A stretch of DNA of 64,000 nt from Maricaulis sp947259345 (GTDB taxonomy: Bacteria > Pseudomonadota > Alphaproteobacteria > Caulobacterales > Maricaulaceae): assembly GCA_965217205.1 (NCBI GenBank), contig OZ244254.1, positions 1,302,001 through 1,366,000 on the forward strand. Reading direction: 5' to 3'. Of this stretch, positions 9,189 through 18,798 are shown piece after piece. Position 1 is the first letter of the stretch. Each line of letters starts with the position of its first letter. The position numbers and the translations under genes are program-made. The notes beneath the pieces were generated by a model, which searched no databases, was not told the DNA's origin, and saw nothing but the letters and a program-made list of their open reading frames with translations.

Positions 9189-9779
9189 TTACTGCGGCTG
9201 CTGCTGGCCAGCGCCGTTCTGCGGCAAACGCACACGGGTCACCGGAACCGTCGGCAGGCGCGTGTTGAGCAGCGCAATCACGTCATCGGAAATATCGAGA
9301 TCCGGCGATGCAAAGACCAGATTGGACCGGTCAACCAGCATGTCGATACCCTGGGCCTCGACGACCTCTTCCAGGATCGGGCCGAGTGCTTCGTAAACCG
9401 GGCGCATGGCCTGACGTTCGGTCTGGACGATTTCCTGCTGACGGGCGCGACGCACGACCTCAAACTGCTGGGCCTGCTGATTGAGCGTCTGGATACGGCT
9501 CATCAGGTCCGGACGCTCCTGGATCGCCTGCTGCGTCATGGACGCGGTCTCGGCGTTGAGACGTTCGGTTTCCTGCTGGATCGGCTGGCTCATGGCCTGG
9601 AGTTCGCTATCGATCTCCTGCGCGATTTCCTGCATGCGCGCGGCGATATGCTGACCGGCGGCACTTTCGCGCAGGACGCGCTCTTCGTTGAGGACGGCAA
9701 TATTCGCCTGTGCCATCGCCGGGGCGGCAATGCCGGCCACGAGGACCGGAAGGAGCAGAAGCGTTTTAAGCAGTTTCAT
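9189..9779 (-). CDS. skp: OmpH/Skp-family periplasmic chaperone
   Basis: Periplasmic chaperone that escorts unfolded outer-membrane proteins to BamA. The 196-residue product begins with a clear signal peptide (MKLLKTLLLLPVLVAG) and a likely signal peptidase I site after AMA at residue 23. A long charged and Gln-rich coiled-coil region (about 45-140) forms the tentacle part. The C-terminus ends in a Gln-rich tail (GAGQQQPQ). The open frame extends upstream to 9878 but that part lies inside bamA, and the ATG at 9779 is only 4 bp after the bamA stop. The bamA-skp-lpxD order is widely conserved. Confidence 0.9.
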   Translation of the reverse strand: MKLLKTLLLLPVLVAGIAAPAMAQANIAVLNEERVLRESAAGQHIAARMQEIAQEIDSELQAMSQPIQQETERLNAETASMTQQAIQERPDLMSRIQTLNQQAQQFEVVRRARQQEIVQTERQAMRPVYEALGPILEEVVEAQGIDMLVDRSNLVFASPDLDISDDVIALLNTRLPTVPVTRVRLPQNGAGQQQPQ

Positions 9780-9783
9780 GGTT

Positions 9784-12171
9784 TTAGAACCCTGTTCGCG
9801 TGCTGAACCGGAAGAATTCGGCCCTGTCATAGTCTTCCCGAATGAAAGCCTGCGCAAAGTCGAACCGTACCGGTCCAAATGGTGAATCCCAGAAGATGCT
9901 CAGGCCGGCTGACGCGCGAAGCGCCAGATCGTCAACCGTGAACACCGCGTTTGTTCCCTCGTCTACCTGATCCGCGGAGTCGAGCATGCCAAGCGTGCCG
10001 AACTCCGTGAACAAGCTCCCTCTCACCCCGTATTGCTCGGGCAAACCGAGCGGGAATGAGACTTCCAGTGCGCCCACTGCATAAAGCCTGCCACCCAGGG
10101 CATCACCCCGGATCAATTCGCCTGTATCCGGGTCGCGTGAGACAGCGCGCGGACCGATACCGGCCACTTCAAAGCCCCGGAAAGAGTTGCCGCCCTTGAA
10201 GAAGCGGTCATTGATACGCACCGAGTCGCCGCCCCAAGGCAGGACAAATCCGCCATTCATGGTGAAGCTGGCAACGACATCATCGCCCAGAAGCCCCGGG
10301 AAGAAGGGCCGATAGACGGCACCATTGAACTCGGAGCGCACATAGCGGACATCGCCACCGATACCGGCAAAACCCTGTGTGAACTGCAAGCGATAACCAT
10401 TGCTCGGCTCGATCGGGTCATTCAGACGCGACCAGTTCAGCGTGTAGGTCAGCACCGATGTATTGCGGCTGCCAGCCTGGTTCAGCAAGGCCGAGGAGGC
10501 CGAGGAGAAGACCAGCACGTTATCCGTACGATAGGTGTAGCCAAGCTGCAGATTGGTGGAGGCCGTCACAGGAAAGCCGAGCCGCAAGCTCGCACCGGTC
10601 GACTCGGTCTGGAAGGAGGCTTCCGACAGGAAGTCCGAATTGACCCGGAAGAGGTCGAAGCCAGCGGCCAGGTTGCGATCCAGAAAACGCGGTTCGGTGA
10701 AGCGAATATCCAGCGATTCACGATTCGACGAGGCGGAGATCCGGAAGCGAAGGAATTGGCCGCGGCCCCGCAGATTGCGCTCCGAGATCGAGAGATCGAC
10801 CAGGAAGGAATCTGTGGAAGAGAAACCGGCACCAAAAGCCAGCTCGCCGGTCGGTTGTTCGGACACCGACACATTCACCCGTGCGCGGTCCGGCGCTGAG
10901 CCCGGTGTTTCCTCGACTTCGACTTCCTCGAAGAAGCCAAGACGACGGACATTATTGCGCGAACGGTCAATCAGGACCTGGTTGAAGGCATCGCCCTCGA
11001 CAATGTCCAGCTCACGTCGAATGACGCGGTCCAGGGTCCGGGTATTCCCGGCAATGTCGATGCGTTCGATATAGACGCGCGGCCCTTCATCGATGACGAA
11101 TTCAACATCAACGGTGCGGTCTTCGCGATTGCGCGAGGTCAGCGGGCGGATATTGACGAAGGCATAGCCCGCCGCGCCGGCCGAGAAGGTCAACGCATCA
11201 ATACTGTCCTCGATCAGCTGACCCTGGAAGAGATCGCCTTCCTGGACCGGCAGGATGGCGCGTAGGAAGTCCGGATTGAGGTCCGGAATCTCGGTGGTCA
11301 CATTGACCTCGCCGAAATTATAGACCTCACCCTCATCAATGGTGATGGTGATGTAGAAATCGCGCTGGTCTGGCGTCAGCTCGGCCACAGCCGACAGGAC
11401 GCGGAAATTCGCATAACCCTGGTTTGAATAGAATTGACGCAGCAATTCGCGGTCATATTCCAGACGATCCGGGTCATAATTGTCGTTCGACGAAAAGAAC
11501 CGCCACCAACGCGATTCGCGCGTCACCAGCTCGCGGCGCAGGCGACGGTCGGAATAGCTCTCATTGCCGATGAAATTGATGCGGCGAACCCCGGTAACCG
11601 GGCCTTCCGAGATTTCGAAGATCAAATCGACGCGATTCTGGGCCTGCTCGACAATCTTGGGCGTCACGGTCGCGGCAAACCGGCCGGAGCGGCGATAGAC
11701 CTCAATGATGCGCTGGACATCCGACTGAACCCGCGAGCGCGTGAAGATCGCGCGTGGCTGGGCCTGGATCTCGTCGGTGATCTTTTCGTCATCAATCGCG
11801 CTATTCCCCTCAAGGATGACGCGGTTGATGATCGGGTTTTCCTGGACGCGAACAATCACGATCTCGCCGCGATCCTCGAACTGGGCGTCCGAGAACAGAC
11901 CCGTCGCAAACAGGGTCTGGATCGACAAATTCACCAGGCGCTCGTCAAAGGGCTGGCCCGGTTGAATCAGCAAGTAGGACAACACCGTGTCCGCCTCGAC
12001 CCGCTGATTGCCCTCGACCAGGATTTGCCGGATCACCGGTGCAGGTGCGGGTTGTTGCACCTCTTGCTGGGTCGTCGCGGGAACTTCCGCACCCGATTGT
12101 TGTGCCGAGGCTATAGCCGACACAGTCACAGTCATCAGGGCTGCGAAGAGCACACGCAGAACACTCGCCAT
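9784..12171 (-). CDS. bamA: Outer-membrane protein assembly factor BamA
   Basis: Central beta-barrel of the BAM complex, inserting proteins into the outer membrane. The 795-residue precursor has a signal peptide (cleavage after ASA, near residue 23), five POTRA repeats (about 45-395) and a 16-strand barrel. The conserved extracellular loop motif reads SFRGFEV, and the protein ends with the aromatic signature ...RFSTRTGF. It is slightly shorter than E. coli BamA (810). It sits 37 bp after rseP, with skp downstream. Confidence 0.96.
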   Translation of the reverse strand: MASVLRVLFAALMTVTVSAIASAQQSGAEVPATTQQEVQQPAPAPVIRQILVEGNQRVEADTVLSYLLIQPGQPFDERLVNLSIQTLFATGLFSDAQFEDRGEIVIVRVQENPIINRVILEGNSAIDDEKITDEIQAQPRAIFTRSRVQSDVQRIIEVYRRSGRFAATVTPKIVEQAQNRVDLIFEISEGPVTGVRRINFIGNESYSDRRLRRELVTRESRWWRFFSSNDNYDPDRLEYDRELLRQFYSNQGYANFRVLSAVAELTPDQRDFYITITIDEGEVYNFGEVNVTTEIPDLNPDFLRAILPVQEGDLFQGQLIEDSIDALTFSAGAAGYAFVNIRPLTSRNREDRTVDVEFVIDEGPRVYIERIDIAGNTRTLDRVIRRELDIVEGDAFNQVLIDRSRNNVRRLGFFEEVEVEETPGSAPDRARVNVSVSEQPTGELAFGAGFSSTDSFLVDLSISERNLRGRGQFLRFRISASSNRESLDIRFTEPRFLDRNLAAGFDLFRVNSDFLSEASFQTESTGASLRLGFPVTASTNLQLGYTYRTDNVLVFSSASSALLNQAGSRNTSVLTYTLNWSRLNDPIEPSNGYRLQFTQGFAGIGGDVRYVRSEFNGAVYRPFFPGLLGDDVVASFTMNGGFVLPWGGDSVRINDRFFKGGNSFRGFEVAGIGPRAVSRDPDTGELIRGDALGGRLYAVGALEVSFPLGLPEQYGVRGSLFTEFGTLGMLDSADQVDEGTNAVFTVDDLALRASAGLSIFWDSPFGPVRFDFAQAFIREDYDRAEFFRFSTRTGF

Positions 12172-12208
12172 GGAAGATCGCCGCTTGCTGGGCTCAGTCA
12201 GATAATTG

Positions 12209-13651
12209 TCAGAATATCTGTCCGAGCAAATAATTCAGGTCATTCCAGGTCGCTACAAGCATCATACCGAGCACGAAAACAAGCCCCACCCGGAAACCGA
12301 GTGCTTGTGCCTTCATGCTCAGCGGACGTCGTGCCACCGCTTCATAGGCGTAATACACCAAATGCCCGCCGTCGAGGATGGGTATCGGTAGAAGATTGAC
12401 CAATCCCAGTCCGACCGACAGGACACCAGCCAGATTTATCAGGTTTATAAGCAAGGAACGTGCAGCATTGAAGGCATTGTCGTGGCCGTCGATCGAGCGC
12501 TGGGCGACCTGTCCCGCTGCGGTTGCAATTCCAAGCGGACCGTTCAAGAGCTCCGGGGACGCCTGCCCCGTCACGATATTGCCGACATAGTCAACCGTGG
12601 TGGAAACCACGGCACCGGTCTGCTGGAAGCCATACCCTATCGCCTCAATCGGATTGAAGCGTCGGTAATCAACCATGAGACCAGTCGAAACCAGGCCCAG
12701 CCGGCTGAAGGCTGGCGAAGTGGTTCCGGGCGTTTCGGTCGGCGGCCCCACATCCGTGCCGATGATCCGGTTTTCGCCATCACGAACGATTTCGACTTCG
12801 ACACGCTCGGCGGCACCATCGATCCGGTTGGCAAATTCCTGGAAACTGCGTACCGGCGCACCGTCGACCGCGAGAATGCGATCGCCCGCTTCGAATCCGG
12901 CTGCATGGGCCGGGCTGCCCTGAACAACGCCGCCGATGACCGGATCGGAATAGGCCTGCACGCCCAGCTGCGGCAAGCGCCGCGATCCGCCGAATTCATC
13001 TTCAACATTATTGCGCTGGGCGACGATCTGCAGCGAAATCGGGCTGCCATCACGCTCGATCACCACATCGAGCTCACTGGATCCGCCGGATATCACCATG
13101 CGCATGATATCGTTGAACGTATCCACATCGCGCCCGTCTATCCACACGAAACGATCCCCGATTTCGATCCCCGCCTCTGCGGCCGCCGAATTCGGAACCA
13201 CAGCGCCCACGACCGGCTGGAGCTCACGATTACCCAGGGTCAGCACGAGCGATGCAAAAATGAAGATCGCAAGGATGAAATTGGCGATCGGGCCCGCCGC
13301 CGTAATGAAGGCTCGCTGCCAGATCGGCTTGAAATGGTAACAGCGATCCGCCGCCGCACCCATCTGGGCACGGAGCTGGTCCAGCTTGTCGGAATCCGGC
13401 TCGCTGGCGGCGCCGGCATCGCCGAGAAACTTCACATACCCACCCAGCGGAAAGGCCGCGACACGCCAGACGGTGCCGCGTTTGTCCCGCCAGGAGACCA
13501 GGGTCGGGCCAAAGCCCATGGAGAAGGCTTCCGCGTGAACGCCGCAGGCGCGCCCTGCCCAATAATGCCCAAGCTCATGAATCACGACGACAATCGAGAT
13601 CAGGAAAACAAAGGAGAAAATGGTCAGGAAACCGCTGCCGATCAGGTCCAT
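12209..13651 (-). CDS. rseP: Site-2 protease RseP
   Basis: Inner-membrane zinc metalloprotease of regulated intramembrane proteolysis; in E. coli it cuts RseA to release sigma-E. The HELGH zinc motif is at residues 25-29 in the first membrane helix. Two PDZ domains follow (about residues 135-220 and 230-305). The second active-site motif, PIPILDGGHL, is near residue 425. The length of 480 is a little above the E. coli protein. It lies between dxr (16 bp) and bamA. The anti-sigma substrate is not encoded in the window. Confidence 0.95.
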   Translation of the reverse strand: MDLIGSGFLTIFSFVFLISIVVVIHELGHYWAGRACGVHAEAFSMGFGPTLVSWRDKRGTVWRVAAFPLGGYVKFLGDAGAASEPDSDKLDQLRAQMGAAADRCYHFKPIWQRAFITAAGPIANFILAIFIFASLVLTLGNRELQPVVGAVVPNSAAAEAGIEIGDRFVWIDGRDVDTFNDIMRMVISGGSSELDVVIERDGSPISLQIVAQRNNVEDEFGGSRRLPQLGVQAYSDPVIGGVVQGSPAHAAGFEAGDRILAVDGAPVRSFQEFANRIDGAAERVEVEIVRDGENRIIGTDVGPPTETPGTTSPAFSRLGLVSTGLMVDYRRFNPIEAIGYGFQQTGAVVSTTVDYVGNIVTGQASPELLNGPLGIATAAGQVAQRSIDGHDNAFNAARSLLINLINLAGVLSVGLGLVNLLPIPILDGGHLVYYAYEAVARRPLSMKAQALGFRVGLVFVLGMMLVATWNDLNYLLGQIF

Positions 13652-13667
13652 GAAAAATTGCCTGTGA

Positions 13668-14855
13668 TTATGGAAGTGTCTGGCGCTCGACCATCAAGTC
13701 CCGTGCCATCTGGCGCGCCCGACCATCAATGGCGAAAACATCTTCAAAAGCCGTTAGCGCCTGCGGCATGTCCGCATCCGACAGGCTGCGCTCGAGAACC
13801 TCTTCAACACCCGCAGCGATGTCAAGGAAACGGATGCGATCCGCGAGGAAGGCTTCGACCGCGATTTCATTGGCAGCATTGAGCACAGCCGGCGCGATAC
13901 CGCCGGCCTGGATCGCCTCACGCGCGAGACGAATGGCCGGAAACCGGGTCAGGTCCGGTGGCTGGAAATCGAGCCGCCCGATCTCCGTCAGGCGCAGCCG
14001 TTCAACCGGTGCCGGCATCCGTTTCGGCCAGGCCAGCGCGCTGGCGATCGGTGTACGCATGTCCGGTGACCCAAGCTGGGCCAGAAGCGAACCGTCGGCA
14101 TACTCGACCAGGCCATGAACGATGGACTGCGGATGGACCACGACGTCGACCTGGTCGGGTGGAAGATCGAACAGCCAGCAGGCTTCGATGACTTCCAGCC
14201 CCTTATTCATCATGGTGGCGCTGTCGATGGTGATCTTGGCGCCCATCTCCCAGGTCGGGTGCGCGAGGGCGTCGGCCCGCGAGGCGCGCGCCATCATCTC
14301 GTGGCTGGCCTCGCGGAAAGGCCCGCCTGAGGCCGTCAGCGTGATCGAACGAATGGTGTCGCGCTGGGCCGGGTCAAAAACCTGGAAGACGGCGTTGTGC
14401 TCGCTGTCGACCGGGAGGAGCGTCGTGCCGCAGCGCGCCGCCTCATCCATGAAGAGCGCGCCGGCGCAGACCAGGCATTCCTTGTTGGCAAAGGCCAGCG
14501 ACCTGCCCTGCCGCAGGGCTGCCAGGGTCGGCTTGAGACCGGCAGCGCCGACAATCGCGGCCATCACCCAATCGGCATCACGGGCCGCCATTTCGCAGAC
14601 CGCCGCCTCGCCCACACCGATCTCGATACCCGGATGGTCCCTGAGCGCGGCTTGCAGAGCCTTCGCCGCAGCCGGATCGGCGATGGCCACACATTCAGCA
14701 TTGAAGCGGATCGCCTGCCGTGCCAGCTCGGCGGCATTGGTCTTCGCCGTCAGGGCAACGATCTTGTACGCACCCGGCGCCGCGCGTCCGATCAGGTCCA
14801 GCGTGGCCAAGCCAACCGACCCCGTGGCGCCCAGGATGGAGATCCGGCGTGACAT
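13668..14855 (-). CDS. dxr: 1-deoxy-D-xylulose 5-phosphate reductoisomerase
   Basis: Second enzyme of the MEP isoprenoid pathway, converting DXP to MEP with NADPH. The NADPH-binding GATGSVG is at residues 9-15. The metal and substrate region includes LPVDSEHNAVFQ and the flexible TASGGPF loop, then NKGLEVIEACWLF. The length of 395 residues is normal. Its ATG overlaps the cdsA stop by one base. It supplies C5 units for the undecaprenyl carrier made by the nearby UppS. Confidence 0.96.
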   Translation of the reverse strand: MSRRISILGATGSVGLATLDLIGRAAPGAYKIVALTAKTNAAELARQAIRFNAECVAIADPAAAKALQAALRDHPGIEIGVGEAAVCEMAARDADWVMAAIVGAAGLKPTLAALRQGRSLAFANKECLVCAGALFMDEAARCGTTLLPVDSEHNAVFQVFDPAQRDTIRSITLTASGGPFREASHEMMARASRADALAHPTWEMGAKITIDSATMMNKGLEVIEACWLFDLPPDQVDVVVHPQSIVHGLVEYADGSLLAQLGSPDMRTPIASALAWPKRMPAPVERLRLTEIGRLDFQPPDLTRFPAIRLAREAIQAGGIAPAVLNAANEIAVEAFLADRIRFLDIAAGVEEVLERSLSDADMPQALTAFEDVFAIDGRARQMARDLMVERQTLP

Positions 14856-15658
14856 CAGCTCGCCTCCCAGCCCAGCGGCCAGACGCGCATGGCCAGCACC
14901 GCGCCGATCACGGCCAGCATCAGCGCATCGACCCGGTCGAGCACGCCGCCATGGCCCGGTATGAGCGTACCGGAATCCTTGACCCCGAAACTGCGCTTGA
15001 ACACCGACATGGCCAAATCGCCACCGACCGAAGCCAGCGCGACGACAAGCGCAAAGGGAAGCACTCGAACCGGATCAAGTCCGAACAAGCCCCCTGCTGC
15101 CCAGCCCGCCGCGCCGCCCGCTACGATACCGGCCAGGAAGCCGGACCAGGTTTTCTTCGGACTGGCCCGGGGCAGAAGCTTGGGCCCGCCGATCCAGGTG
15201 CCAACGAGATAGGCAAGGCTGTCCGCCGCCCAGACAATCGCGAAGAGGAGGATGACGGCTTTCAATCCATGTTCCGGCTCGGCGCGCATGGCGGCCAGCA
15301 GGGCTGCACTGAGCGAGACGTAAAGAATGCCCAGCACTTCGCTTGACCAACCGCGGCGCCAGCGCTCGATACCACTGGCCAAGGTCCCTGCTGCGCCCCA
15401 GGCGAGTGCGTCCATGACACTGGTCTGACCGGCAAGAAGAACCGTGCCCGATGCTGTCGCACAGGCAATCGCATAAGCGACCGGCGGTGCGTCCTGGTCG
15501 GACATGTGGATCCATTCCCAGGCCATCGCAGCCGCGAAGGCCGCCACCCAGGCTGTGAAAGCGAGATCACCAACCCAGAGCAATGCGACCGCCAGCGGGC
15601 CGAGGATAAGCGCAGAGATCAGACGACGCCGGAAGACCGGATCACGCGGCGCCGACAT
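14855..15658 (-). CDS. cdsA: Phosphatidate cytidylyltransferase
   Basis: Makes CDP-diacylglycerol from phosphatidic acid and CTP, the branch point of phospholipid synthesis. The 267-residue protein has about seven hydrophobic segments and the C-terminal family signature running from SVGGDLAMSVFKRSFGVKDS to the PGHGGVLDRVD motif with its metal-binding aspartates. It overlaps uppS by 17 bp and dxr by one base, consistent with an operon. Confidence 0.95.
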   Translation of the reverse strand: MSAPRDPVFRRRLISALILGPLAVALLWVGDLAFTAWVAAFAAAMAWEWIHMSDQDAPPVAYAIACATASGTVLLAGQTSVMDALAWGAAGTLASGIERWRRGWSSEVLGILYVSLSAALLAAMRAEPEHGLKAVILLFAIVWAADSLAYLVGTWIGGPKLLPRASPKKTWSGFLAGIVAGGAAGWAAGGLFGLDPVRVLPFALVVALASVGGDLAMSVFKRSFGVKDSGTLIPGHGGVLDRVDALMLAVIGAVLAMRVWPLGWEAS

Positions 15659-16379
15659 CTACGCCTCCATAACGACGGCTGCGCTGACGATAAGTGTCGA
15701 TGGCCCGGGCCAGATCCTGGCGATCGAAATCCGGCCAAAGCACCTCCAGGAAGACAAGCTCGGCATAGGCGGCCTGCCAGAGCAAGAAATTCGAGATGCG
15801 TTGCTCGCCACTGGTGCGGATCATCAGGTCGACATCCGGCAGGTCAGCGGTGTCGAGGAAGCCGGACAGCACTGTCTCATCCAGCTGGTCCGGATCAAGC
15901 GCGCCACTCGCGGCGGCGCGCGCGATGGCCTGGCTGGCGCGCCGCAATTCATCGCGTCCGCCGTAATTGAAAGCGATGGTCAGATGAAAGTCGGTATTCT
16001 CGCATGTGCGGGCCTCGGCGCGATCAATGATCGCCACCAGGTCCGGCCCCAGATTGTCGCGTCGGCCAATGATGCGAATCCGGACCCCGCGCTGGGCAAG
16101 CCCTTCCAGGTCGGCCTCGACATAATGCTTGAGCAGTTCGAAAAGCGCTCCGACTTCATCTGCCGGTCGGCTCCAATTCTCTGTCGAAAAAGAGAACAGG
16201 GTCAGATAGCGCACACCCAGATCACCAGCGTCCTCGACGGTGCGCCGCACCGTTTCAACCCCGCGCTTATGCCCGAAGGAGCGTGGCCGGCCGCGGGATT
16301 TCGCCCAGCGGCCATTGCCGTCCATGATAATGGCTGCGTGCCTCGGACCGGGCTGGTCAGCGGAAGCGTCGTCACTCAT
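15642..16379 (-). CDS. uppS: Undecaprenyl diphosphate synthase
   Basis: Cis-prenyltransferase that builds the C55 lipid carrier for peptidoglycan and O-antigen. The 245-residue protein begins with a short polar tail, then AAIIMDGNGRWAK with the catalytic Asp20. Further family signatures are FSTENWSRP and the C-terminal RTSGEQRISNFLLWQ and WPDF motifs. It starts 25 bp after frr and overlaps cdsA. Confidence 0.96.
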   Translation of the reverse strand: MSDDASADQPGPRHAAIIMDGNGRWAKSRGRPRSFGHKRGVETVRRTVEDAGDLGVRYLTLFSFSTENWSRPADEVGALFELLKHYVEADLEGLAQRGVRIRIIGRRDNLGPDLVAIIDRAEARTCENTDFHLTIAFNYGGRDELRRASQAIARAAASGALDPDQLDETVLSGFLDTADLPDVDLMIRTSGEQRISNFLLWQAAYAELVFLEVLWPDFDRQDLARAIDTYRQRSRRYGGVDVGAA

Positions 16380-16404
16380 TCTTTCGCTCCGCCAAACGGG
16401 ATGA

Positions 16405-16965
16405 TCAGACCTGCATGATCTCGTCTTGCTTGGCCTTCAGGCTCTCATCAATCCGCTTGATGGCCTCATCGGTGAGTTTCTGGACGTCCTCGGAGAAGGC
16501 CTTCAACTCGTCCTCGGACAGGTCGCCATCCTTCTCCATCTTCTTGAGCGCGTCCATGCCGTCACGGCGCACATTGCGGACCGCGACGCGGGCATGCTCG
16601 GCATAATTGCCGGCCAGCTTGGCGATCTCGGCGCGGCGCTCTTCGTTCAGCGGCGGAATCGGAATGCGCAGAAGCTGGCCTTCAACGACCGGATTCAGAC
16701 CAATACCCGAATTGCGGATCGCCTTGTCGACCACCGCGACGAGCCCTTTGTCCCAGACATTGAGCGTGATCATGCGCGGCTCGGGCACCGAAACGGTTCC
16801 AACCTGGCTGATCGGGGTCGGTGTGCCATACGCCTCAACCTTGATCGGATCCAGAAGGCCGGCGCTGGCCCGGCCAGTCCGCAGACCGCCGAATTCCTTG
16901 CGCAGGGCTTCAATGGCGCCGTCCATGCGCCGCTTCAGATCATTCTCGTCATACTCGTCGCTCAT
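16405..16965 (-). CDS. frr: Ribosome recycling factor
   Basis: With EF-G, splits the post-termination ribosome. The 186-residue all-family-length protein has the two-domain tRNA-mimic layout: a three-helix bundle with a beta domain at about residues 31-105. It carries the LRTGRAS motif near 28 and the conserved RRDGMDALKK near 133. It lies 23 bp downstream of pyrH, as in most proteobacteria. Confidence 0.96.
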   Translation of the reverse strand: MSDEYDENDLKRRMDGAIEALRKEFGGLRTGRASAGLLDPIKVEAYGTPTPISQVGTVSVPEPRMITLNVWDKGLVAVVDKAIRNSGIGLNPVVEGQLLRIPIPPLNEERRAEIAKLAGNYAEHARVAVRNVRRDGMDALKKMEKDGDLSEDELKAFSEDVQKLTDEAIKRIDESLKAKQDEIMQV

Positions 16966-16988
16966 GGCGTTCTTGCTCTTTCCTGTTG

Positions 16989-17780
16989 TCAGCCGGCTGA
17001 CGCGTCAGTCTTCATCTTGCCGATCATGGTGCACAGGCCCTCCCCGGCCAGCACACGCGCAAGACCATTGGTCTTGTGAATGTCGAATACGACAATCGGT
17101 ATCGCATTTTCACGCATCAGCGTCACCGCCGAGGCATCCATCACGCGCAGGTCCCGCGTAAGGACATCCAGATAGTCGAGCTGGTCATAGCGCTCGGCAT
17201 CAGGATTGGTACGCGGATCGTCGGAATAGACCCCGTCCACCTGCGTCCCCTTCAAGAGGGCATCGCAATTCATCTCGGCAGCGCGAAGGGCAGCCGCTGT
17301 ATCGGTGGTGAAGAAGGGATTGCCAGTACCGGCGGCGAAGATCACGACCCGGCCCTTTTCCATATGCCGCGTGGCGCGGCGGCGGATATAGGGTTCGCAG
17401 ACCGTGGTCATGGGAATGGCCGACTGGACGCGCGTCTGGACGCCAATACGCTCGAGGGCGGTCTGCATGGCCAGCGCGTTCATCACGGTCGCCAGCATGC
17501 CCATGTAATCGGCCGCGGCGCGGTCCATGCCCTTCGCGGCACCGGAAAGACCGCGGAAGATATTGCCACCGCCAATGACGAGGCACATCTCCGTCCCGGC
17601 AGCCACGGCTGCGGCGACTTCGCGCGCGATCCGGTCAGCGGTATCGATGTCGATGCCATAATTCTGGGAGCCCATGAGGGCTTCACCAGAAACTTTGAGC
17701 AGGACCCGCCGAAATTTCGGCGTTCCCGCATGGCCGTCAGCCGGCCCGGATGCAGATGAATCAGTCACGGCGTGCAGCAT
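16989..17780 (-). CDS. pyrH: UMP kinase
   Basis: Amino-acid-kinase-fold enzyme phosphorylating UMP to UDP. Core motifs are LLKVSGEALMG (near residue 27), IGGGNIFRG and the uridine-binding region ending GTQVDGVYSDDP. It has 263 residues, with about 20 extra polar N-terminal residues before the usual start. The ATG at 17780 lies only 4 bp after the hairpin that ends rpsB-tsf, with no ribosome site; a GTG at 17768 is the main alternative. The start is therefore uncertain, and translation may be leaderless or depend on read-through. Confidence 0.93.
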   Translation of the reverse strand: MLHAVTDSSASGPADGHAGTPKFRRVLLKVSGEALMGSQNYGIDIDTADRIAREVAAAVAAGTEMCLVIGGGNIFRGLSGAAKGMDRAAADYMGMLATVMNALAMQTALERIGVQTRVQSAIPMTTVCEPYIRRRATRHMEKGRVVIFAAGTGNPFFTTDTAAALRAAEMNCDALLKGTQVDGVYSDDPRTNPDAERYDQLDYLDVLTRDLRVMDASAVTLMRENAIPIVVFDIHKTNGLARVLAGEGLCTMIGKMKTDASAG

Positions 17781-17784
17781 ATAG

Positions 17785-17815
17785 AAAGCGGCGGCGCTGG
17801 GAAGCGCCGCCGCTT
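17785..17815 (-). terminator. Hairpin terminator after rpsB-tsf
   Basis: A perfect 10-bp GC stem (GCGGCGGCGC / GCGCCGCCGC) with a 6-base loop lies 13 bp past the tsf stop. On the minus strand it is followed by TTTCTAT, a short imperfect U-tract. It separates the abundant rpsB-tsf message from pyrH and abuts the pyrH start codon. Confidence 0.75.
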
Positions 17816-17828
17816 GTTGTCAGAAGAA

Positions 17829-18764
17829 TCAGGACTGGCCAGTTGCAGCTGCAACTTCGGCCGCGAAATCTTCTTCTTTCTTCTCGACGCCTTCACCCAG
17901 CGCCATGCGGACGAAACCGGAGATCTCGACCGGAGCGCCGAGGTCCTTGGCAGCCGCTTCGAGCACCTGCTCGATGGTCTTGTCCGGATCCATCACGAAA
18001 GCCTGCTTCAGGAGCACGACTTCCTCGAAGAATTTGCGCATCCGACCTTCCACCATCTTCTCGACGATGTTTTCCGGCTTGCCGGACTGGCGCGCCTGGT
18101 CAGCAAAGACTTCGCGTTCCTTGTCGGCGATGGCGCTGTCGACACCGTCAACATCGACCGAGACTGCCACGGCCGGCGAACCGGCAGCCACGTGCATGGC
18201 GATCTTGCGACCCAGCTCAGCGAGCTTGTCCTTGTCACCATCCGACTTCAGACCGACCAGAACGCCGATGGCGCCCATGTCGGCGACAGCCGGGTTGTGG
18301 ACGTAGGAGGCAACCACGCCCGGCTCAGCCGTCACGACGGCGGCACGGCGCAGGGACATGTTCTCACCAATCGTGGCGATCAGATTGGTGAGGTGATCCT
18401 CAACACTGTCACCGGAGGCCAGCTTGGCGGCCTTGATGGCGTCGACATCGGCGCCTGCGCTGATGGTCAGCGCCGCGATTTCCTTCACGGCCGACTGGAA
18501 CTTTTCGTTCCGGGCCACGAAGTCGGTTTCCGAATTCACTTCAACCACGGCACCCTTGCCACCATCGGTGGACACGGCGACGAGGCCCTCAGAGGCGACA
18601 CGGTCGGCCTTCTTGGCAGCCTTGGACAGGCCCTTCTTGCGCAACCAATCGACAGCGGCTTCGAAGTCGCCATCATTCTCGTTGAGCGCCTTCTTGCAGT
18701 CCATCATGCCTACGCCGGTTTTTTCGCGCAGTTCCTTCACGAGAGCAGCGGTAATGGCAGCCAT
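17829..18764 (-). CDS. tsf: Translation elongation factor Ts
   Basis: Nucleotide exchange factor for EF-Tu. The 311-residue protein starts with the UBA-like N-terminal domain containing the diagnostic VKELREKTGVGMMDCKKAL. A TDFVARN motif near residue 80 contacts EF-Tu. The rest forms the two core subdomains and the coiled-coil segment. It sits 34 bp downstream of rpsB in the universal rpsB-tsf pair and ends at a GC hairpin. Confidence 0.96.
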   Translation of the reverse strand: MAAITAALVKELREKTGVGMMDCKKALNENDGDFEAAVDWLRKKGLSKAAKKADRVASEGLVAVSTDGGKGAVVEVNSETDFVARNEKFQSAVKEIAALTISAGADVDAIKAAKLASGDSVEDHLTNLIATIGENMSLRRAAVVTAEPGVVASYVHNPAVADMGAIGVLVGLKSDGDKDKLAELGRKIAMHVAAGSPAVAVSVDVDGVDSAIADKEREVFADQARQSGKPENIVEKMVEGRMRKFFEEVVLLKQAFVMDPDKTIEQVLEAAAKDLGAPVEISGFVRMALGEGVEKKEEDFAAEVAAATGQS

Positions 18765-18798
18765 CGGTTTCTCCTGGATTTCGATTTGGATCGAAGCG

